From Begonia masoniana (lineage: Eukaryota; Streptophyta; Magnoliopsida; Cucurbitales; Begoniaceae), in assembly GCA_022432975.1 (NCBI GenBank), contig CM039516.1, positions 34,683,157 to 34,747,156 of the forward strand: a stretch of 64,000 bases of DNA, in the 5' to 3' direction. The notes beneath the pieces were generated by a model. That model was not told the origin of the DNA, searched no databases, and saw only the letters and a list, made by a program, of their open reading frames with translations. Each line of letters begins with the position of its first letter. Within the stretch, counting starts at the first letter, position 1. Below, piece by piece: positions 59,893 to 64,000 of this stretch. The translations under genes and the position numbers were made by a program.

Positions 59893-60205
59893 AATAAAAA
59901 AACTTTTATGATATTATATTTTCTTAATATATCTTACCGTCATTTCTTTTAATATATTTTATTTTCTATAATATTATTTTATAAATTTTTTTAACGATGT
60001 CATATTGGAAGATCCATCAATGTGATTGAGTAGTCCACTCTTAAAAGAGTAGAGCAGAGCAGAGCAGAGCACTCAATCACATTGATGGAACATTCAATAC
60101 ATTGTTTAAGGAATCTATAAAATAATATTATAGAAAATAAAATATATTAAAAGAAATGATGATAAGATATGTTAAGAAAATATAATATTTTAAAAAAAAA
60201 ATTCT
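59893..60205. mobile_element. Fold-back MITE (about 310 bp)
   Basis: Two AT-rich arms of about 130 bp are inverted copies (TATTATATTTTCTTAA...TTTCTTTTAATATATTTTA on the left against the complement on the right). The inner edge is the inverted pair CCATCAATGTGATTGAGT / ACTCAATCACATTGATGG (about 60013-60030 and 60071-60088), around an AGAGC microsatellite. The exact ends and TSD are not resolved. Confidence 0.75.
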
Positions 60206-60941
60206 GCATAATGAATATATAAGTGAGAAAAATGTAAAAAAAATATACATATCATGTTCGTCACGAATTAATTATATTTGACATTCTATAAAAGTATTTA
60301 AATCAAAAAGTTAAAATATGGAGAGTACTTACTGATCAGGATAATTCTCAGGAAATACTGTACTAGACAATCTTCTAGACAGAATTACTTTTCCAAGTAA
60401 GTTCCCAGGAAAAGCTGGAGGGGTCACAAATAGTCTCACTTAAAATCTAGTCTCCTAGACAAAACTCACTTACACAGTACAATTACACCACTTAATTCGC
60501 GATAGGATAAACAATAATAGATATAATCTAATTATTTACGGTATAATAGATAAATATCTAATAAATGATAAAATAGAAAAAACCTTCGTACCTGGCAGAT
60601 GAACGCAGAGAAATATCACCGGAGTAGGGAAATAGTCGTCGCTAATTGAGAAAAAAGTATTAGAAATATTTAAATAAATTAAAATATTCATACTTTCAGT
60701 ATTTTGATAAAAACTTTTAAAATATAAATACAATGAATAAACAATACGTTATAAAAAATTTAATTTCAGTTTAACACTTTGTATATGAGTTTTTTTTTTT
60801 TTTAATGTCTAAAGTAAATGCTAAAAAAAAAACATTCGTACCTTGTAGGTGAACGCGGAGAAATATCGTCGAAATAAAAAACGAGGGAGAGAGTTAAAGA
60901 ATTGAAGTTTGGTGTGATTTTTTAAAGCCGAGCTCTCGGCT

Positions 60942-60950
60942 TTAAATAGA
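60942..60950 (-). promoter_or_regulatory. TATA-like box in the right arm
   Basis: The minus strand reads TCTATTTAAA directly downstream of a P1 palindrome. A leader follows with a splice-like CTACAAG|GTACGAATG junction near 60838, mirroring the left arm. It points toward the minus-strand relic at 58570-59745. Confidence 0.5.
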
Positions 60951-60955
60951 GGGAT

Positions 60956-61347
60956 GGAGTACAGCCGGTTCAGCTGGACCGGCCGTACTCCACGGGGAAG
61001 AACCTGTGACAAAAGTCACGGGTTTCGTCCTCTAGTGGGGTGAGTACGGCCGGTCTAGTTGGACCAGACGTACTCCAAGGGAAGAGGACAGAACCCGTGA
61101 CAAAAGTCACGGGTCTTTCCCCTCGGAGTATGGCCAGTCCGACTTGACCGACCGTACTCCGAGGGGAAGAGGACAGTGTTGTCACGGGTTTGTTCCCCTC
61201 GGAGTACGACCGGTCCAGTCGAACCGGCCGTACTCCACCATAAATGAAAAAACCCGTGACTTTTGTCACGGGTTTTGCCCACAAGAAGACGGCTGGTCCG
61301 TCCTCTTCCCCTCGGAGTACGGCCGATCCAACTGGACCGGTCGTATT
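60956..61347. repeat. Right palindrome array, inner part (P1/P2 alternating)
   Basis: P1 (half-site GGAGTACGGCCGGTCCA) is at 60956-60991, 61042-61076, 61125-61160, 61201-61236 and 61314-61347. P2 (AACCCGTGAC, centre AAAA or TTTT, GTCACGGGTT) is at 61001-61024, 61092-61115 and 61251-61274, with a half unit at 61177-61191. The two alternate with short spacers such as CCCCTCGGAG and GAAGAGGACAG. Confidence 0.93.
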
Positions 61348-62274
61348 TAGGGGTGGGCAGGACCGGACAGCGGATCCAGAACTGGACAGTCGGTTTCAGT
61401 ACGGGTTTGGTCCCTATTTGATGGACCGCGGTCCGGTCTTCGGTCCAAGGCCTCTAGAACAGAGGTCCTGTTGTCCAGTCCTCGGTCCAGAACCTGAAAT
61501 TCCGAAGAACCGGGACCGGACCAACAGACCGAACTTGACTCGTCACTCATTAGACTCACGTTAATAAATAGGGTGAAATGCAAGCCAGCTTGTCTTCAAT
61601 TGACAGTCAGTCTTCCTTCTTCGCTTCTTTCTTTCTTCCTAAATCCCTAATCCAGAACGGCAGAACCAGAACACCCGAGTCCCGACCTCTGAACGGAAAA
61701 CACCCGAGTCGCCTCGCGCTCGCGCTTGCGCTAGTCGCCTGCTCGGATCGTCTCGCCTTTGTCCTTGTGCGCTCGCGACCTAACGCTGTTCGCCTCGCCT
61801 CTGAGTAATTTGATCTTATTATGTTCTTTTTTCTTCTTGATGATCTTTCAGTGTTTGGATCTCTCTCTTGATCTAGATTCAGATCATAAGGATGGATAGA
61901 ACAAAAGCTAGATTGTTTCAGAAGTAGGGGTGTCGTCCCGGAAGTAGCTTAGTGGCTCTAATGACAGGAACCGGCGATCCAGGCTCTAGGTTTTCAACAT
62001 AAATGTACTGACCCAGTTGCATTTTGTTTCTTATAAAGAAATCGTTTTGTTCAGAAGGTAAACTGACGTAGATAGAATGAGAAGAATCGGAAACTTTGAG
62101 GTAGAAACCGAGGTTTTTCCCTTTTCTTCGTTCCAGAAAAAAAGATGGGAGGAACGGGGACTGGACCGAAATTTTCGGTCCGATACTGGTTCGGTCCCGG
62201 TTCCTCCCAGGGCCGATTCTGAGTTTCAGAAAAAAATTCTCGAAACTTTGGTCGGGGGCCCGTGCCCACCCCTA
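61348..62274. mobile_element. Non-autonomous hAT-type element (927 bp)
   Basis: The ends TAGGGGTGGGCA and TGCCCACCCCTA are perfect 12-bp inverted repeats. The flanking 8-mers GTCGTATT (61340-61347) and GCCGTACT (62275-62282) match at six positions, both mismatches being C/T. An 8-bp TSD with this end type suggests hAT. The interior is rich in GGACCGG words and holds the imperfect palindrome CCGAAATTTTCGGTCCG. No transposase is present. Confidence 0.85.
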
Positions 62275-62480
62275 GCCGTACTCTCCCCTAAAAAACCAAA
62301 CCCGTAACTTTTGTCACGGATTTTAACGAGGAGAGGACGGCTGGTCCATGGACGAGCCGTTCTCTCCTAGCAGAGTACGGTTGGTTCAACTGAATCAGCC
62401 TTACTCTCTTTGAAAAATGGTAAAAAAATTGCAAAATGAGGACAGTACGGCCGGTCCAGCTGGACCGGCTGTACTCGGTT
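62275..62480. repeat. Right palindrome array, outer part
   Basis: Continues after the hAT element: P2 at about 62299-62323, P1-like at about 62336-62366, P1 at 62373-62406 and P1 at 62443-62477. The last is followed by the terminal segment shared with the left end. Confidence 0.85.
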
Positions 62481-62636
62481 GAGAAGACGACCTCCTGACC
62501 CCCCCTACGAGGTTGAAATTGCTTATTTACGAAACGTTAAGGTTTTTTTTCGATGAATAATAAAATTTGAGGTTTTTTTTAAAACAAACCGATAGTTTGA
62601 GGTTTTTTAAAAAACAACCCTAAATTAATCTTACCC

Positions 62637-63451
62637 GTCAACTTAAAAGGCTAATTACAAACGAAATACAACTTTCTACTCCAAATGATATCTTCAACGA
62701 AAAAAAGTTCTCCAAATCGATAACTTGTGAGATTTCACATCTTCACAAAAAGTCTACTTCAAGGAACGAAGAGGGAATGTTGATATTAGAGAGTTAACTT
62801 GTCCAACTCTCATGAAGAACAAGAAATCATTACATAACATGTTCGATTGGTGACAACTAAAAGTATCGCTGATTTTTGCTTGAAAGAACAAAGAGAAGGT
62901 CAAAACGACTCTAAAAATTGATTATTCTGAACCGCTTACAATGAGCCCTAAGGAGAGCTTAAACAGCTCCCCTAAAAAATTTGTTTTCACGGCCTAAAAA
63001 TGATAATTACAAAACTATAAGCACAAAGACACTTGCCCGACTAAAACAAGCTCTTAGTGCAGCGACTACACAACTAATTATAAACAACTATAAATATCAA
63101 ACATAAATAAACTAATAGGCCTTGCTCAAAGCCCCTTTTCGGATGGTTTTGACTTCAATTATGTGTAAACGAAATTGAACTCCCAAATAATCATATGTTT
63201 TGACATTCCTTCATCTTTGATGCCTCGATGCTCCTCCAAGCTCTCTTGCATCTTCTCCCCTATAAAATAGATAGAACAATAAAAGTTGCATGTTTGCGAG
63301 GCAACATGCAATGAGATTTTTGGAGTTTTGTGGGTAAGTTGGTTTTCACCTTATTTGTAGGTTTGAAGTTTTGAGTTTTGTTAGATTCAGATTCGAGCTT
63401 GGAAATTCAAATCCATGAGTTATTTATGTGTAATCTGAGTACATTTAAGTT
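62637..63451. other. Intergenic; nothing recognised
   Basis: No gene, RNA or clear repeat seen. The stretch 63360-63470 has loose resemblance to 41830-41930 (GGAAACTCGAATC / GGAAATTCAAATC, GAGTTTTATG / AAGTTTTATG), possibly a dispersed repeat. Confidence 0.4.
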
Positions 63452-64000
63452 TTATGTACGTTGTTTGGCCGAATGGAGGTAAGAAACGGCAAAGGGAGGC
63501 AATTTTTGCAAATTTTCGTCTCTGAAAATCACCAAAGTCTTCTCCATCGGCACTGCTTGTGAGGTGGATGCCCTCTGATCGCCCTTTATAATCCAGACAC
63601 CATTGTCCTCCATGAGACCCATTCGAGTCAAATGAGTGGTGTCAAATCGGTCGGTGGATTTGGTAGCCATACTTTGCCCACCTCTCGGAAGCTGCATTCC
63701 AGCTCTTTCGATTATCTTTGTAATCAATCTTCCGTACGGAAAACCCGATTGGGATAACCGACTCATCTTAATCATGTAATTTAAAATAAAAAAGCCAGGG
63801 TCAAAAGGCTTTCGGTTGCACAACTTCTCCATGACATATAAGTCCATGCAGCTCACATGATTTCGATGTCCAGTACGTGGTAGAAGGAAGTTGGCAGACA
63901 TGCTACGAAGAATCCGACCTCTCACATTCAAATGTCGTGTTTGTGGCTTCGAGAACATATCAATAATTGGATTGATGTGAATTTGATGTAAGAATTTAAC
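63452..64000 (-). CDS. 'Putative plant transposon protein', partial, runs off the window edge
   Basis: An open frame enters from the right edge (VKFLHQIHINPIIDMFSKPQ) and continues through LNVRGRILRSM, FLLPRTGHRNHVSCMDLYVM, FDPGFFILNYM, LITKIIERAGMQLPRGG, HLTRMGLMEDNGVWIIKGD to the stop at 63452-63454. It is clearly homologous to the relic at 58570-59745 but unbroken here. The last 25 or so residues diverge from that copy, so the C-terminus may be truncated or replaced. The family is associated with plant Mutator-like elements. Its function is unknown to me. Confidence 0.75.
   Translation of the reverse strand, partial: VKFLHQIHINPIIDMFSKPQTRHLNVRGRILRSMSANFLLPRTGHRNHVSCMDLYVMEKLCNRKPFDPGFFILNYMIKMSRLSQSGFPYGRLITKIIERAGMQLPRGGQSMATKSTDRFDTTHLTRMGLMEDNGVWIIKGDQRASTSQAVPMEKTLVIFRDENLQKLPPFAVSYLHSAKQRT

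Larger units (their letters stand above)
55456..62636. mobile_element. Large long-inverted-repeat element of MuDR-like layout (about 7.2 kb)
   Basis: The ends are inverted copies. Left TAAGAATAAATTAAAGG and right (reverse complement) TAAGATTAATTTAGGG lead into AACCTCAAACTATCGG and AGCAATTTCAACCTCG on both sides. The mirror extends inward through palindrome arrays, TATA boxes and leader exons to about 56360 on the left and 60310 on the right. Inside are two MuDR-type N-terminal fragments on plus and a transposon-protein relic on minus. Long TIRs with inward genes recall MuDR. No matching 9-bp TSD was found, so the exact ends are uncertain. Three other elements are nested within. Confidence 0.8.

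Noticed and set aside
60951..61350. Bacterial-type terminators or riboswitch
   Set aside because: The hairpins are tandem transposon subterminal palindromes in plant DNA.

Overview
This is nuclear DNA of a flowering plant, almost certainly a eudicot. The evidence is plant-type LTR retrotransposons with iMet-tRNA primer sites, a Cassandra TRIM with 5S-like LTRs, a chloroplast ycf3 fragment, MuDR-type transposon remnants and two plant genes, one of them with ten exons. I cannot name the species. About three quarters of the window is transposon sequence, often nested, and boundaries could be set to the base in many cases from matching target-site duplications (TSDs).

Layout. 1-7287: a young Ty3/gypsy element on the minus strand, its 3' LTR cut by the window edge. 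7586-22771: a decayed Ty1/copia element (minus), split by a second gypsy element of the same family as the first (plus, 10384-21509). The 3' LTR of that gypsy element is in turn split by a solo LTR (19169-21413). 22778-28036: gene-poor DNA with one palindromic MITE (25133-25655) and an intact single-exon chloroplast-type J-protein gene (27086-27574, minus). 28042-39323: a third gypsy element (minus) of another family. Its left LTR carries a complete Cassandra TRIM, its gag carries a solo Cassandra LTR, and its right LTR carries a piece of chloroplast DNA spanning the ycf3 exon 2/intron 2 junction. 39329-48800: AT-rich DNA with a long-TIR MITE and an old pair of direct repeats. Between these repeats lies a 2.8 kb solo LTR (42228-47423), itself split by another solo LTR (43066-45445).

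50374-55309 (minus) is an intact ten-exon gene for APE2, the second plant AP endonuclease, with a PIP box and a GRF zinc finger; the splice junctions give a continuous 599-residue frame. Right beside it, 55456-62636 is a large inverted-repeat element whose arms mirror each other. It has TATA boxes and leader exons pointing inward, MuDR-type N-terminal fragments read rightward and a 'putative plant transposon protein' relic read leftward. This recalls the convergent layout of maize MuDR. Its arms hold a mixed array of two unrelated perfect or near-perfect palindromes, the most unusual structure in the window. A hAT element, a long-TIR MITE and a fold-back MITE are nested inside it. A second, better preserved copy of the transposon-protein gene runs off the right edge (63452-64000).

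Only the J-protein and APE2 genes look like functional host genes. The mobile-element reading frames all carry stops, frameshifts or deletions, except the partial frame at the right edge, which cannot be judged.
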